Source: Diadophis punctatus similis | Lineage: Eukaryota > Chordata > Lepidosauria > Squamata > Dipsadidae | Direction: 5' to 3' | Assembly (NCBI GenBank): GCA_023053685.1 | Contig: JALIGW010000058.1 | Coordinates: 2,804,213-2,868,212 of the forward strand | DNA: 64,000 nucleotides | Shown here: piece by piece, positions 44,816 through 56,457 of the stretch | How positions within the stretch are numbered: position 1 is the first letter of the stretch | Layout: each line of letters starts with the position of its first letter | The notes under the pieces: generated by a model | What the model was told of the DNA's origin: nothing | Databases searched by the model: none | The model's input: only the letters and a program-made list of their open reading frames with translations | Translations under genes and position numbers: made by a program

Positions 44816-45264
44816 ATCTTCCTGGCCAAACTTATTTTTCCTCCTCTCCTGGAAGCTGGGTGGTTTGCTAAGGTCCCCGGAGGCGTTTGAGAACTTCCGT
44901 TCTCCGTCCCACTCGGCCGGGGAGGAAGGAGAGTCGGAGGGAAGAGGGGACAATGCCAGGGCCCAAATATCTAATTTTTGGAAGGTCGTTTTCCTTCTTT
45001 GCCTCGGAGGCATGGAGAGAAATGCTGGGGTCACCGCGAGCTGCTTCCTTGGCCAAGGGGCAGCTGAGGCAGCACTGCCAAACGGAGGAGCCCGTGCCAA
45101 GAAGTGGGGGAGACGGACTGGCAGGGGAAGAGGAGGGCTGGCATTGCGGTAAAAGAGGGGTAAGAAGGATACCAGAGACACAAACAGGTTTCCTGGCTTT
45201 GCTCTGCAGCCTTAAGTCATACAAAGCAAAACAGAAAAAGTGCAAAAGAGAGAGGGGGGGGAGA
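44816..45264. other. Moderately GC-rich unassigned sequence
   Basis: No family recognised. Open frames exist on both strands and none has motif support. Confidence 0.4.
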
Positions 45265-45375
45265 GAATCCTAGAATCACAGGGCTGGATGGGACTCTGGA
45301 GGTCATCTAGTCCAACCTGCTGCGATAAGGCAGGAGACCTTATTCAATCCAGGAGAGATGGTTGTCCAATCTTTT
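45265..45375 (-). mobile_element. CR1 3' end fragment
   Basis: GGCTGGATGGGACTCTGGAG then TCATCTAGTCCAACCTGCTG. Confidence 0.75.
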
Positions 45376-45580
45376 TGATTATTATTTATTTATATCCTCT
45401 CTATGATTTTTAAATAACTCAAGGTGGGGAATGTATCCATTCCTCCTCCTATTTTCCCCACAACAACAACAACCCTGTAAGGTAGGTTTGGCCGAGAGAG
45501 GGAGGGACTGGCCCAAAGTCACCCAGCTGTGAGTTGTAATCCTGCCTTAGGCAGGAAAGCCGGCTGGGTGACTGAGCCAA
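45376..45580 (-). mobile_element. MIR-like SINE
   Basis: ATTATTTATTTATATCCTCT, AACTCAAGGTGGGGAATGTA, then GGCCCAAAGTCACCCAGCTG. Confidence 0.65.
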
Positions 45581-45587
45581 TCATCAG

Positions 45588-46355
45588 GAGGGAGGGAGGG
45601 AGGGAGGGAGGGGGGAAAGGGAAGGAGGGGCGGGAGGGATAGAGGGAAGAAAGAAAGAGAGAAAAAGGAAGGAGAGAAGGAAGGAAAGAGAAAGGAAAGG
45701 AGGGAAAGGACAGGAAGAAAGAAAAAGAATGAATGAATGAATGAATGAATGAATGAATGAATGAATGAATGAATGAATGAATGAATGAAAAAGAAGAAGG
45801 AAGGAAAGAAGAGAGAGAAAAAGAGAAAGGAAATGGGGAAGGGAGGGAGGGGTTGGGGGAAGAAAGGAAGGAGGGGGAAAGGGAAGGAGGGAGGGAGGCA
45901 GGGAGGGGGGAAGGGAAGGAGGGGAGGGAGGGATAGAGGGAAGAAAGAGAAAAAGGAAGGAGAGAAGGAAGGAAAGAGAAAGGAGGGGAAAGGAAAGGAA
46001 GAAAGAAAATGAATGAATGAATGAAAAAGAAGTAGGAAGGAAGAGAGAAAGAGAGGAAATGGGGAAGGGAGGGAGGGGTTGGGGGGAAGAAAGGAAGGGG
46101 GGGAAAGGAAAGGCGGGAAGGGAGGGATAGAGGGAAGAAAGAGAAAAAGGAAGGAGAGAAGGAAGGAAAGAGAAAGGAGGGAAGAGAAAGAAAGAAAATG
46201 AATGAATGAATGAATGAAAAAGAAGGAAGAAGGGAGAGAGAGAGAAAGAGAAAGGAAATGGGGAAGGAAGGGAGGAAGGAGGGAAGGAAGGAAGGAAGGA
46301 AGGAAGGAAGGAAGGAAGGAAGGAAGGAAGGTCGGGAGGGAGGGAGGGAGGGAAT
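45588..46355. repeat. Long polypurine tract with (AATG)n blocks
   Basis: GGAA/GGGA/GAAA repeats. A higher-order unit of roughly 200 bases, each with a (GAAT)n block, recurs about three times (45728, 46010, 46197). Confidence 0.95.
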
Positions 46356-46616
46356 ACACTCCAGATTAAATGTGGAGTAACTTTCAAGAGCTGCTAAGCC
46401 TGACAGTGTCCATAGGATGGAGAATGTCACAACCGCCTCCTGGGGCATTACACACTTCTCCGGAATTCTGCCCTTGGCATCCAAGCCAGGCTGACCAGCC
46501 CAAATGCTCCCTGTTTGCATCCTTTGTGCAGTGACATCATGGCAGCTTGTCCCAGACATCTCCCCTAGGGACGTCTGTGGGGCAAAGGGGCAGAATCTCT
46601 GGCTCCGTTGTGCAGA

Positions 46617-46664
<48 letters not shown>

Positions 46665-46995
46665 CCCCTGATGTCCTTGTGTGTAACACAAGTGCGAAAG
46701 AGATGACTTTGTGTTACGTTGCCCCAATGCACGCTTTGTCATTCTGGCATCTTCAAGGTTAGATACCAGCCTTACACGCCGTGATGAACGAGCGGCTAGA
46801 GAGACAGGGACGGATGGGATGGCCTTTGTGATTTGTTGTGGCACCCTAAACGTTGTGCAGTTGTGTCTTCTGGAGAGGCCCTTCAGGGATGTTCTGGGGT
46901 CAAGAGGGGATTCACTTGTTCGGTGCTTTGGAGTCCCAATTTATAGGACACATTTTGGCACAGCGGGTGAGAGTCAACGCTCAGCCATAAGGGCA
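46356..46995. other. Unassigned sequence with a CA repeat
   Basis: (CA)n at 46618-46662. No gene recognised. Confidence 0.4.
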
Positions 46996-47116
46996 AAGCG
47001 TGATGATGATGATGGAGAGGAGCAGGAGGAGGAGGAGGGGGAGGAAGAGGAAGAGGAGGTCTGTGGGGTCCTTGATGCCCTCTGAGCTTGGCGGTTTTCT
47101 TGCAGGTGTTTGAGCA
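46996..47116 (-). mobile_element. Truncated unit of the hammerhead-like repeat
   Basis: GATGAT and GGA-rich sequence is followed by GTCCTTGATGCCCTCTGAGC and GGTTTTCTTGCAGGTGTTT. The catalytic box is gone. Confidence 0.55.
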
Positions 47117-47383
47117 AACCGGTCCGAACCGGGAGGAACCCACCTCTGGGGCCGCATGAGGGTTGTGTTTGACCTTGGGGAGCTGGGGTGGCCGTGGCCA
47201 GCTCGACGTCACTCGGGTCGGGGGCGCCTGTAGAGGCCCAAGCACTCTCCAAAGCTCCGTTTTTGCTGGCAAAGGCACTGCGGGCCGGTCCGTTGCTGTT
47301 TCCAGAGCGGCCTCACAAGTCAGATCTAAGCACCCCATGGGCCGGATCCGGCCCCTGGGCCTTGAGTTTGACACCCCTGGCTT
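47117..47383. mobile_element. hAT-like remnants, families b and e
   Basis: A family-b end (GGGAGGAACCCACCTCTGG at about 47130-47150) is followed by CG-rich sequence and a family-e end (TTGAGTTTGACACCCCTG at 47366-47383). Confidence 0.5.
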
Positions 47384-47867
47384 AGATCGTGTCAAATCTG
47401 GCTGAACCTGGCTGAACGCATCTTGCCCTGCCTCACAGTTGCCACGAAGCCTGAGAAAGAAGGGGAGGGGAGAAATAGATATCCCAGCTTACAGTCAAAA
47501 TAAAAAGTTTTCCTGTGGGAACCAAAGTCATCGTAACAGGTGGCTGGTGAAGGAGGAGAGGAGCCTGTCAGCCATATTCATTGGACGATGTGTCTGATGA
47601 CACTGGGGAGGGGGGGAAGTATTAATCTTTTAATTAGGTGAAAAACACGGGAACTTTCAGAGTTGGTTTTCATCAGCAGTGCCAATATGATGTATTCAAT
47701 AAATGTGTTCTTTGACGAATCTACCTGCCTTGGAGTTCTGCTTTCAATGAGCGCACAGGTTCAGGGTTGTTGTCAGTCTGAGAATCAGGGACAGCAAAGG
47801 GGAACCAAACAAGTGAAGATGGTGGCAGTGGCTGCAAGATCAAAGATTCATCCTTGCTTACATACAA
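47384..47867. other. Unassigned sequence
   Basis: No recognisable feature. Confidence 0.4.
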
Positions 47868-47940
47868 ACAGTCCTCAACTTATGACTGTTTGTTTAACAA
47901 CTATTCAAAGTTACGGCGATCCTGAAAAAAAGTGACTTAT
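47868..47940 (-). repeat. TA-MITE terminal fragment
   Basis: CAGTCCTCAACTTATGACTG to AAAAAAAGTGACTTATGA, joined directly to CR1. Confidence 0.6.
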
Positions 47941-48900
47941 GATGTCTACATCTATAAGGAAGGAAGGAAGCAGTGGGGTACCCCAAGATTCAATTATCTT
48001 CATAAATGGCTTAGATGAGGGAATAGAAGGGGAACTCATCAAATTTGCAGATGACACGAAGCTGGCAGGAGTAGCCAACACCCCAGAAGACAAGCTCAGG
48101 ATCCAAAAAGATCTTGACAGACAATGGGCCCTATCCAACAACATGAAACCTAATGTGGAGAAAAGAAAGGTTTTACACCTGGGCAGGAAAAACCAAAGGT
48201 ACAAGTAAAGGTTAGGTGAGACCTGGCTCAAAAACAGTCACTGTGAGAGGGACCTTGGAGTCCTAGTGGACGAGCCATTAAACATGAGCCAGCCGTGTGC
48301 GGCAGCAGCCAAAAAAGCTAATACGATCCTCGGTTGTATAAACAGAAGCATAGAATCAAAATCACGTGAAGTATCAGTACCGCTTTGTAAAGCCTTAGTA
48401 AGGCCACACCTGGAATACGGCATGTAGTTTTGGTCACCACATTACAAAAGAAGATGTTGAGACTTTGGAAAAAGTTCAGAGAAGAGCAACTAAGATGATC
48501 AAAGGCCTGGAGACTAAAACATATGAAAAACAGTTGCAGGATTTGGGTTTGGCCAGTCTGGAGAAAAGAAGGACTAGGGACAGGATAACAGGATTCCAGT
48601 ATTTGAGGGGCTGCCATAAAGAAGAGGGGGTCAAATTATTCTCCAAAGCACCTGAAGGCAGGACAAGAAACAAGGGATGGAAACTAATCAAGGAGAGAAG
48701 CAACCTGGAATTAAGGAGAAACTTCCTAACTGTGAGGACAATTAACCAGTGGAACAGCTTGCCTCCAGAAATTGTGGGCGCTCCATCACTGAAGGTGGAA
48801 GACACTGGACAGCCACTTTTCTCAAATTCTATAGGGTCTCCTGCTTGAGCAGGGGGTTGGACTAGAAGACCTCCAAGGTCCCTTCCAGCTCTATTTCAAA
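47941..48900 (+). mobile_element. CR1 LINE fragment with RT catalytic motif
   Basis: The most complete CR1 piece in the window. It reads SSGVPQDSIIF, INGLDEGIEGELIKFADDTK (the FADD catalytic motif of reverse transcriptase), LDRQWALSNNMKPNVEKRKV, then LVRPHLEYG. It continues through KKRTRDRITGFQYLRGC to the non-coding tail GGTTGGACTAGAAGACCTCC. A stop and frame changes break it (for example near 48210 and 48424), so it is a dead 5'-truncated copy. Confidence 0.9.
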
Positions 48901-48924
48901 TTTAATTGAAATGACATGTCCTCA

Positions 48925-49250
48925 CACTTGCCACCGTTGCAGCATCCACCTGGGCATATGACCATGATTTGGCTGCTTGCAACGGCCGTGGCAAAAAAAG
49001 GATAGGCCTCGCTTAATGACCACATCGCTTAGCAACGGAAAATCCAGTCCCCATTGTGGTTCATGTGTGCTCGCTATTTGTGATCTTCCAGAGAGCTTCC
49101 GACAAGCGAAGTCCAGGGGAGAAGCTGGATCCGCTTAAGGACTGCAGCAAAAAGAGGTTATAAAACTGGGTGTGACCCACTTAATGACCACATCGCTTAG
49201 CAATGGAAAATCCCATCCCAATTCTGGTCATAAAGTGAGGACTTCGTATG
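48925..49250 (-). repeat. Diverged TA-MITE relatives
   Basis: CCGTTGCAGCATCCACCTG and two copies of ACTTAATGACCACATCGCTTAGCAA-type sequence (near 49010 and 49180) show internal duplication. Confidence 0.6.
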
Positions 49251-49674
49251 TTGCCTGCTTGGCACATAAGAAAAAGAAATGGGGTTACCATCACACAGCT
49301 ATGGCGGCTACCTTGACTTTTTGGGATCCCTCTGCAGATTCCCTGAGTGGCTGCTGTCGATTTGGGGCTGATCCAATGCCCTTGGGTAAGAATAACCCCT
49401 AAAAAGGTTTGTCTCCCCTCCCCAAATTCAATTGCTGGATTTTAATGTTGGAAGGAAAACCAGGAGTGGAATATTCCGTGGAAGGAACTGGCAAGGCAGG
49501 TTCTGGCAGAGCTAACAACATGGAATTGGAGAGCTTTTTTTGGCCTAACTTCTCATTTCCTGTTGACGATTTCCCAATGCATCTGCTAAAATATTTAAAT
49601 CCCATTAACATGGCAACTTTTCCTGGAGAGCTGACTCACCCTCAACGCGGAAATATCCACATTAAAAAGAAGGA
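49251..49674. other. Unassigned sequence
   Basis: No recognisable gene or repeat. Confidence 0.4.
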
Positions 49675-50045
49675 ACTGTGGCAGGAACTGGGGCTGGCTA
49701 GTCTAGTGACGAGAAGGACCAGGGGAGACATGATAGCAGTCTTCCAATATTTGAGGGGCTGCCACAAAGAAGAGGGGGTCAAGCATTTGAAGGCTGGACA
49801 AGAAGCAAGGGATGGAAAGTAATCAAGGAGAGAAGCAACCTAGAACTAAGGAGAAATTTCCTGACTGTGAGAACAATTAACCAGTGGAACAGCTTGCCTC
49901 CAGAAGTTGTGGGAGCTGCATCACTGGAGGCTTTCAAGAAGAGACTGGACTGCCATCTGTCAGAAATGGTGTAGTAGGGTCTCCTGCTTGGGCAGGGGGT
50001 TGGACTAGATGACCTACAATGTCCCTTCCAACTCTCTTAATCTGT
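49675..50045 (+). mobile_element. CR1 3' fragment
   Basis: GGCAGGAACTGGGGCTGGCT through ATTTGAGGGGCTGCCACAAA to GGTTGGACTAGATGACCTAC. Confidence 0.85.
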
Positions 50046-50137
50046 TAAGGTGACGTTGCAGGTGATTAGATAAAGCTGGAAGCGGATACAGAATTAACAA
50101 GAGTTGGAGGGGACTCAAGTAAGAGACCCTATACCAG

Positions 50138-50305
50138 GGCTGTCCAACTTTGGCCGCTTTAGGACTTGTGCAGGTCAACTCCCAGAATTCTTCAGTCAGG
50201 ATGGATCGTAAGCGTGAAAGAAACGGTCATAAGGCACATTTTTTGTGCCATAGTGACTTTGAACGGTCACTAAACGAACGCCTGTAAGTTGAGGACTAGC
50301 TGTAC
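50138..50305. repeat. Palindromic MITE arm joined to a TA-MITE end
   Basis: CAGGGCTGTCCAACTTTGGC plus one GTCAACTCCCAGAATTC arm, then GTAAGTTGAGGACTAGCTGTA. Confidence 0.6.
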
Positions 50306-50655
50306 TCATTGTTTTAATTACATACCATATTGTGCTTTGCTTTTCTTTGTCGTATTTTCTTTCTTTTTTTTTTTGATAACTTTTTTTGGCAATGTGTGCA
50401 TCTCCATTGTATAATAAACACTATCATAAATAGTATAATAAAGACTATTATCATTGCATTTTCCTCCCTTTTTTGTTATTTTTTTCTTTTTTCTTTGTTA
50501 TTATTTAAAAAGCGAGATTAAATAAATAAAAGAGGCAATTTGCTAAGCTTGGCTGAATTTAATCACAGCTAGTTGGTTCATGGCTTAGTGTGCTGCAAAA
50601 ATGTACCGTGTTGGCTCGGTTTATGGTTTAATCAATCCTGAAGTCAAAGCAAGGG
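50306..50655. other. AT-rich unassigned sequence
   Basis: T-runs and AT-rich DNA; no gene recognised. Confidence 0.4.
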
Positions 50656-51185
50656 ATAAATTCATAGAATCATAAAATCCTAGGGCTGAAATCATAAAAT
50701 CCTTGGAGATCTTTAAGTCCAACCCTCTGCTCAAGGCAGATTCAGAAGTCCTTATACCATCCTGGACAATTGGTCGCCCAGTCTTTCCTTGAAGATCTCC
50801 AGTGATGGAGCAGCCACAACTTCTGGTGGCAAGCTATTCCACTGGTTAATTGTTCTAACTGTCAAGAAATTTCTCCTTAGTTCTAGGTTGCCTCTCTCTT
50901 TAGATTAGTTTCTACCCGTTGCTTCTTGTCCTGCCCTCAGGTGCTTTGGAGAATAGTTTGACTCCTTCTTCTTTGTGGCAACCCCTGAGATATTGGAAGA
51001 CTGCTATCATGTCTCCCCTGGTCCTTCTTTTCATTAAACTAGACATACCCAGTTCCTGCAACTGTTCTTCATATATTTTAGCCTCCAGTCCCCTAATCAT
51101 CTTGGTTGCTCTTCTCTGCACATTTTAAAGTCTCAACAATTTTTTTTACATCGTGGCGACCAAAACTGGATGCAGTATTCCAAGT
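50656..51185 (-). mobile_element. CR1 fragment
   Basis: Antisense CR1 from GGCTGAAATCATAAAATCCT to GGATGCAGTATTCCAAGTGT; on the minus strand it encodes YEEQLQELGMSSLMKRRTRG. Confidence 0.85.
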
Positions 51186-51189
51186 GTGG

Positions 51190-51462
51190 CTATGATAGCA
51201 GTCTTGCAATATCTGAGGGGCTGCCACAAAGAGGGGTGGGGGGAGTCAAGCTATTCTCCAAAACACCCGAAAGCAGGACAAGAAGCAACGGTTGGAAACT
51301 AATCAAAGAGAGAAGCAACCTAGAACTAAGGAGAAATTTCTTGACAGTGGGAACAATCAGTGGAACGACTTGCCTCCAGAACTTGTGGGCGCTCCATCAC
51401 TGGAGGTTTGCAAGAAGAGACTGGACTTGCCTCAAATTCTGCAGAGATTCTCATTCCCCGCC
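51190..51462 (+). mobile_element. CR1 fragment, opposite orientation
   Basis: Sense CR1 beginning ATGATAGCAGTCTTGCAATA, directly after the antisense copy; continues past the PLE fragment at 51566. Confidence 0.8.
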
Positions 51463-51565
51463 ATCCAGTCAGAGCTGAAGAAGCTTCTTGGATGAGAAGT
51501 GAAACGTCTTCAAAGAAAAAAAGGCAAGAAAGTCCAGTTGCCTCCTGAAAAAGCACATTTGGGAC
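51425..51565 (+). mobile_element. PLE tail fragment with hammerhead-like motif, inserted in CR1
   Basis: The motif at 51475-51508 reads CUGAAGA, spacer A, GCUUCU, loop UGGAUG, AGAAGU, GAAAC, GUC: box intact and stem II fully paired with one G-U. GAG before the box can pair with UUC after GUC as stem I. Both sides carry (T)GGACTTG/GGGACTTG, a likely short target duplication within the CR1. Confidence 0.6.
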
Positions 51566-51655
51566 TTGTCTGGAATGGTATAGGGTGCCTCCCTGCTTGA
51601 GCAGTGGGTTGGACTAGACAACCTCCAAGGTCCCTTCCAACTCTGTTATTCTGAT
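51566..51655 (+). mobile_element. CR1 3' tail (continuation)
   Basis: TCTGGAATGGTATAGGGTGC to GGTTGGACTAGACAACCTCC. Confidence 0.8.
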
Positions 51656-52171
51656 TAACCATTCCCACTCTCAGCAACCAGATTAAATATGTCGTGTGAA
51701 TGCAAGGATCAGGCGTTCGTGTTCAGTCTGAGCCCACTCCGTGGCTACTTTAATGAATGGCAGAGAGGCGCTACGCTCCGGAGAGACCCAAAGCATTTCT
51801 GAATTGTTTTCCAATCGTTCACATCCTTATTTTTTTTTTTTACAGGAAGCATATGTGTGTATTTTTTTTAAGACGGTGTGCTCATAGTGTTTGCTCTGCT
51901 TTTCATCCTGTTCCTATGTCTGTGTGCATTTATTATTTATTCTGTGTGTTTACAGTGCTCCGGAAGGAGCAATTCAGTTGCAAATGCGTGGGGCTATATA
52001 GCAATAAGGACCTTTTTTTCCAATAGCTAATGGATTATTTCCACCCCCCTTCTCCCTTGGGTGTGCAATGTACATTTAACCATGGTGTTTTGTTTTTTTA
52101 CACCATTAAACCAAATGCCTGGGTTTTCGTGAGCCGCCTCACGGACTAACCACGTGGGTGAATTTAACATA
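51656..52171. other. AT-rich unassigned sequence
   Basis: T-runs; no gene recognised. Confidence 0.4.
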
Positions 52172-53200
52172 CAGGTAACCAGGGGTGGGAGTCAAAAAAA
52201 ATTTTTTTTCCCTGTTTAAAAATAATCTTTATTAATTATGTTAAAAAAACTAACAAACATACAAACAAACATAAAAACAAGTGTAAACATATGTATATAC
52301 AAATAAAGTATCAAATATCTTTGAAAATAGAAAACATTGAACATACATGTCAACCATCCCGTCGACACTATCCTTTTACAGCCTAGTGATACAAATTCAA
52401 AAATTTTAATAAGCGGTTCTCTGCCCGGTTGCTGGGTGGGCGTGGCCATGGTGGGCGTGGCCTACTCGGCCTCCTGCACCACAGCGGGGGGTGTTTTTGC
52501 CCTCCCCAGGCTCCGGAGGCTTTTCTTGAGCCTCCGGGAGGGGGAAAACGGCCTCCCCTGGGCTCCGGAGGCCTTCCGGAGGCCATAAACGGGCCCGTTT
52601 CCAGACTTCCGGAACTTCTGGGAGACCCATTTTTCGCCCTCCCCGAGCCTCCGGGCAGGCCCCGCACTTACCTGGCATCCAAAATGGGCCACGTGGAGAC
52701 TCCTGGGAGGGGAGGGGTGGGGTGAGCGGGGCCAGCCAGTCCTTGCAACTACCGGTTCGGTGAACCAGATGTAAAATTAGCATCCGGTTCGCCCGAATCA
52801 ATTCGAACCGGCTGAATCCCACCCCTGCAGGTAACCCTCGATGTACCAGAGTTCATTTAGCGACCGTTCGAAGTCGCAACACCACTGAAAGAAGTAACTT
52901 ACGTCCGTTTTTCACACTGATGACCATTGCAGTATAACCCATGGTCACCTGATCCAAATTTGGATGCTTGGCAACCGGTTCATATTTATGACGGTTACAC
53001 GTCAGATCCCCTTTTTGTGACCTTCGGTCAAGCCAAGTCAATGGGGCAGCCAGTTTCACTTAACAACCGTGTGACTAACTCAACAACTGCAGTGATTCAC
53101 CTAATAACGATGGCAAGGAATGTCATAAAATGGGTCAACATTTACTGAACATTTACATTCCACTTAGCCACAGATAACTCATAAGTCGAGGACTAAGAGT
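52172..53200 (-). repeat. TA-MITE split by a family-b hAT-like element
   Basis: The MITE's first eight bases CAGGTAAC (52172-52179) appear again at 52828-52835, where the MITE continues as CCTCGATGTACCAGAGTTCA. It ends ATAAGTCGAGGACTAAG. Confidence 0.85.
52180..52827. mobile_element. hAT-like element, family b, perfect 8-bp TSD
   Basis: 648 bases with ends CAGGGGTGGGAGTC and GAATCCCACCCCTG, flanked by CAGGTAAC on both sides. Inside are an AT-rich part (52195-52420) and a GC-rich part with CTCCGGAGG palindromes. Minus-strand CAGGTAAGT at 52666-52674 is a perfect splice donor consensus. Confidence 0.92.
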
Positions 53201-53463
53201 ATAGATAAAGGAGGGGTCAGAGAGGTAATTTGTGCAGAATCTTTGGTGCAAATTTTACTCTTACTCTCTGATTTTTAGGGAAGAGATTCAGATGAGGATG
53301 GCTAGCTCTGATGTTGCACTTATTCCTGGCCAAGAAAAGAGAAAAAGGATTTTAGCAAAACCTTGGCCAAAATGCCTTTAGACTGTTCTCCATATTTTGG
53401 GGCCAGGTTGAGCGGCTGTAAAAGCTACCAGTTCTGTTCTGTTCTCCATTTCATTGTTTAATA

Positions 53464-53843
53464 CAGTTAGTCCTCGACTTACGACCACCATTGAGCCCAA
53501 AATTTATGTAGTTAAGTGAGTTTTGCCCCCATTGGAGGACTTTCTTGCCACAGTTGTTAAGTGAATCACTGCAGTCGTTAAGTTAATAACCTGGTTGTTA
53601 AGTGAATCCGGCTTCCCCATTGACTTTGCTGGTCAGAAGGTCGCAAAAGGGGATCACGTGACCCCGGGACTCTACAACCATCGTAAATATGAGTCAGTTG
53701 CCGAGTGTCTGAATTTTGATCCTTTGCACATTTGGATGCTGCAATGGTCGTAACTGTGAAAAACGGTCCTAAGTCACTTTTTTCAGTCCCGTTGTAAGTT
53801 CAAATGGTCACTAAATGAACTGTCGTAAGATGAGGTCTACCTG
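53464..53843 (+). repeat. TA-MITE, full length
   Basis: TA, then CAGTTAGTCCTCGACTTACG; ends CGTAAGATGAGGTCTACCTG. Confidence 0.8.
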
Positions 53844-53865
53844 AGTGCTTTGAAGAATTACATTA

Positions 53866-54365
53866 TAGGTAGTCCTCAACTTGCAACCATTGACTGATTG
53901 ACCATTTGAAATTACAACATTAGAGGGGGGGAAATATGGTAGTTTATGACTCTTTTGGGGTCATGTGACCACTACAGCTAGTCCTCAACTTATGACCACA
54001 ATTGAGGCCAAAATTTACATTGCTAAGGAAGGAATTTGTTAAGTGAATTTTGCCCCATTTTATGACAACTGTTGGCACATTTGTTAAGTGAATCACTGCA
54101 GTTCTTAAATTAGTAACACCGTCGTTAAATGAACCTGGCTTCCCCAGTGACTGTCGGAAGGTCACAAAAGGGGATCACATGACCATGGGACATTGCAACC
54201 ATCATAAATGTGAGTCAGCTGTCAATCATCCGAATGTAAGTCACATGACCCTGGGGATGCCGCACCAGTTGTAAGTGCGGAAAATGGTCATAAGTCACTT
54301 TTTTGGTGCTGTTGTAACTGCGAACGGTCACTAAGTGAACTGTTGTAAGTCGAGGACTACCTATA
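53866..54365 (+). repeat. Nested TA-MITEs
   Basis: A copy beginning AGGTAGTCCTCAACTTGCAA is interrupted at about 53975 by CAGCTAGTCCTCAACTTATG. The second copy ends GTAAGTCGAGGACTACCTA then TA. Confidence 0.75.
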
Positions 54366-54990
54366 TTTATAACCTTCCCAGATAGCTCCCAACAAGCAAA
54401 GTCCTTGTGGGGGGGGGGAACACGCTGGATTCACTTAACACATGCCGTGATTCCCTTAACAACGGCGGCATAAAATGGGACATGATTCACTTAACAACTG
54501 CCTCGCTTAACAATGGAAATTTTGGGGTTCAATTGTGGTCGCATGTCTCCAATTTCAGTCATAAGTTGTGATGGGGAGAAGGGGATCACCGCAGGCAGGG
54601 CTGTGCTTGCTTTTATGACCTTCCTTGAGGCCGTTGTTAAGCGAACGTGGCAGTTGTAATGTAAACACGGCTGTTTGTCAAGCGAACTCATTTTGGTGAT
54701 AAACTGGAACAGTTGTAAACTGGCTCACCATGTAACTACGCTCAATTTTAGGACCTTTTTTTTACTGTAGTCGTTAAGCGGATGCAGCGGTCATAAAGTG
54801 AATCTGGTAGTCGTTAAGCAAATGCATTGTTCTTTATGGGGTTTTTTTTTTTTTGCTGGAAAAAAACAGTGCCCAAAACTTGCTCAAGTGACCATGTCTT
54901 AAGCAGCTTTTTCAGGGTCCATTGTAACTTTGAACGGTCGCTAAGCCGCTGGACGTAAGCCGAGGACCGGTCATAAGTGGGGGACTACAG
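54366..54990. repeat. Diverged TA-MITE relatives
   Basis: GATTCACTTAACA, CTCGCTTAACAATGG, TTGTTAAGCGAACGTGG and TAAGTGGGGGACTACAGGTA stretches in several orientations; individual copies cannot be separated by eye. Confidence 0.55.
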
Positions 54991-55505
54991 GTATTACAAT
55001 TCTTACACTTAATGGTAATAATTATTATCGTAATAATTGGTATTTATTAATTATGGGGAAGTCCTTTTCTGTACACGCCCCCGTGTCACACCACTTGAAC
55101 TGCAAAGAAAGAAGGAAAGAAAATTTAAAAAAAGAGAGAGAGAGAATAAAATATGGAGAAAAATAGAGAAAAATAATAACTTCTCTGCCAGAATTGCAAT
55201 TCCAATCACAGCCATGCACTCGGCTCGGCTTCCCAGGTGCAGTTTGTTGGTCTCTAGGGACAGCCTCTCCTCTGAACGAGAACAGACCTTTTCTGATTAT
55301 GATCCGTCTCCGGTTTCCCAATTTAGGAAGCCATCTTTCATAAGACATGATTATGTAAGTCCAAACAATGATCTTTATTACTCCTGATGCATCTGCCGGC
55401 TTGATCTTAAGCCCTGCGGAGAGGTGGCTGTTTCGGGCTTGCCACGACGCAAGTGCTTGCAAGAAAAATGGGGCTGAGCTGGGGCCCCAATGGGGAACCG
55501 GAAAA
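54991..55505. other. Unassigned sequence
   Basis: Short GAAAGA purine run at 55110-55175. No gene recognised. Confidence 0.4.
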
Positions 55506-55800
55506 GAATCATAGAATCCTCGGGCTGGAAGGGACCTCGGAGGTCATCTAGCAGCCAAAAAAAAAGCTAATACAATCCTGGGTGGTATGAACAGAGGCAT
55601 AGAATCAAGATCACGTGAAGGTATTAAGTATCGCTTTGTAAAACTTTAGTAAGGCCACACCTGCATTCCAGTTTTGGTCACCACATTACAAAAAAAGATG
55701 TTGGGACTTTGGAAAAAGTTCAGAGAAGAGCAACTAAGATGATCAAAGGCCTGGAGATTAAAACATATGAAAAATGGTTGCAGGAATTGGGTTTACATAT
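55506..55800 (+). mobile_element. CR1 fragments, inverted pair
   Basis: A short antisense tail (GGCTGGAAGGGACCTCGGAG, 55525-55550) runs into a sense piece AGCTAATACAATCCTGGGTG to CTGGAGATTAAAACATATGA. Confidence 0.8.
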
Positions 55801-55805
55801 ATAGA

Positions 55806-55880
55806 GTGGATGGATGGATGGATGGATGGATGGATGGATGGATGGATGGATGGATGGATGGATGGATGGATGGATGGATG

Positions 55881-55943
<63 letters not shown>

Positions 55944-55987
55944 GATAGATAGATAGATAGATAGATGATAGATAGATGATAGGTAGG

Positions 55988-56067
<80 letters not shown>

Positions 56068-56101
56068 TGACAGACAGATAGATAATAGACAGATAGATAA
56101 T

Positions 56102-56168
<67 letters not shown>

Positions 56169-56169
56169 C

Positions 56170-56252
<83 letters not shown>

Positions 56253-56327
56253 ATAGACAGATAGATAGATAATAGATAATAGATAGATAGATAATAGATA
56301 GGTAGGTAGGCAGGCAGGCAGGCAGGC

Positions 56328-56381
<54 letters not shown>

Positions 56382-56457
56382 TGATAGATAATAGAGGATG
56401 GATGGATGGATGGGTGGGTGGGTGGGTGGGTGGATGGGTAGGTAGGTAGGTAGGTAG
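55806..56457. repeat. Bkm-like GATG/GATA/GACA array, 650 bases
   Basis: About 18 GATG, then roughly 100 GATA units with AATAGA/GACA interruptions, then about 13 GACA and GTGG/GTAG units. Confidence 0.95.

Noticed and set aside
45519..46844. A 440-codon minus-strand frame
   Set aside because: It crosses the GGAA/GAAT microsatellite and unrelated flanks; no domain or splice logic.
55806..56457. Claim that the window is W-linked because of Bkm repeats
   Set aside because: Bkm arrays also occur on autosomes and sequence alone cannot show sex linkage.
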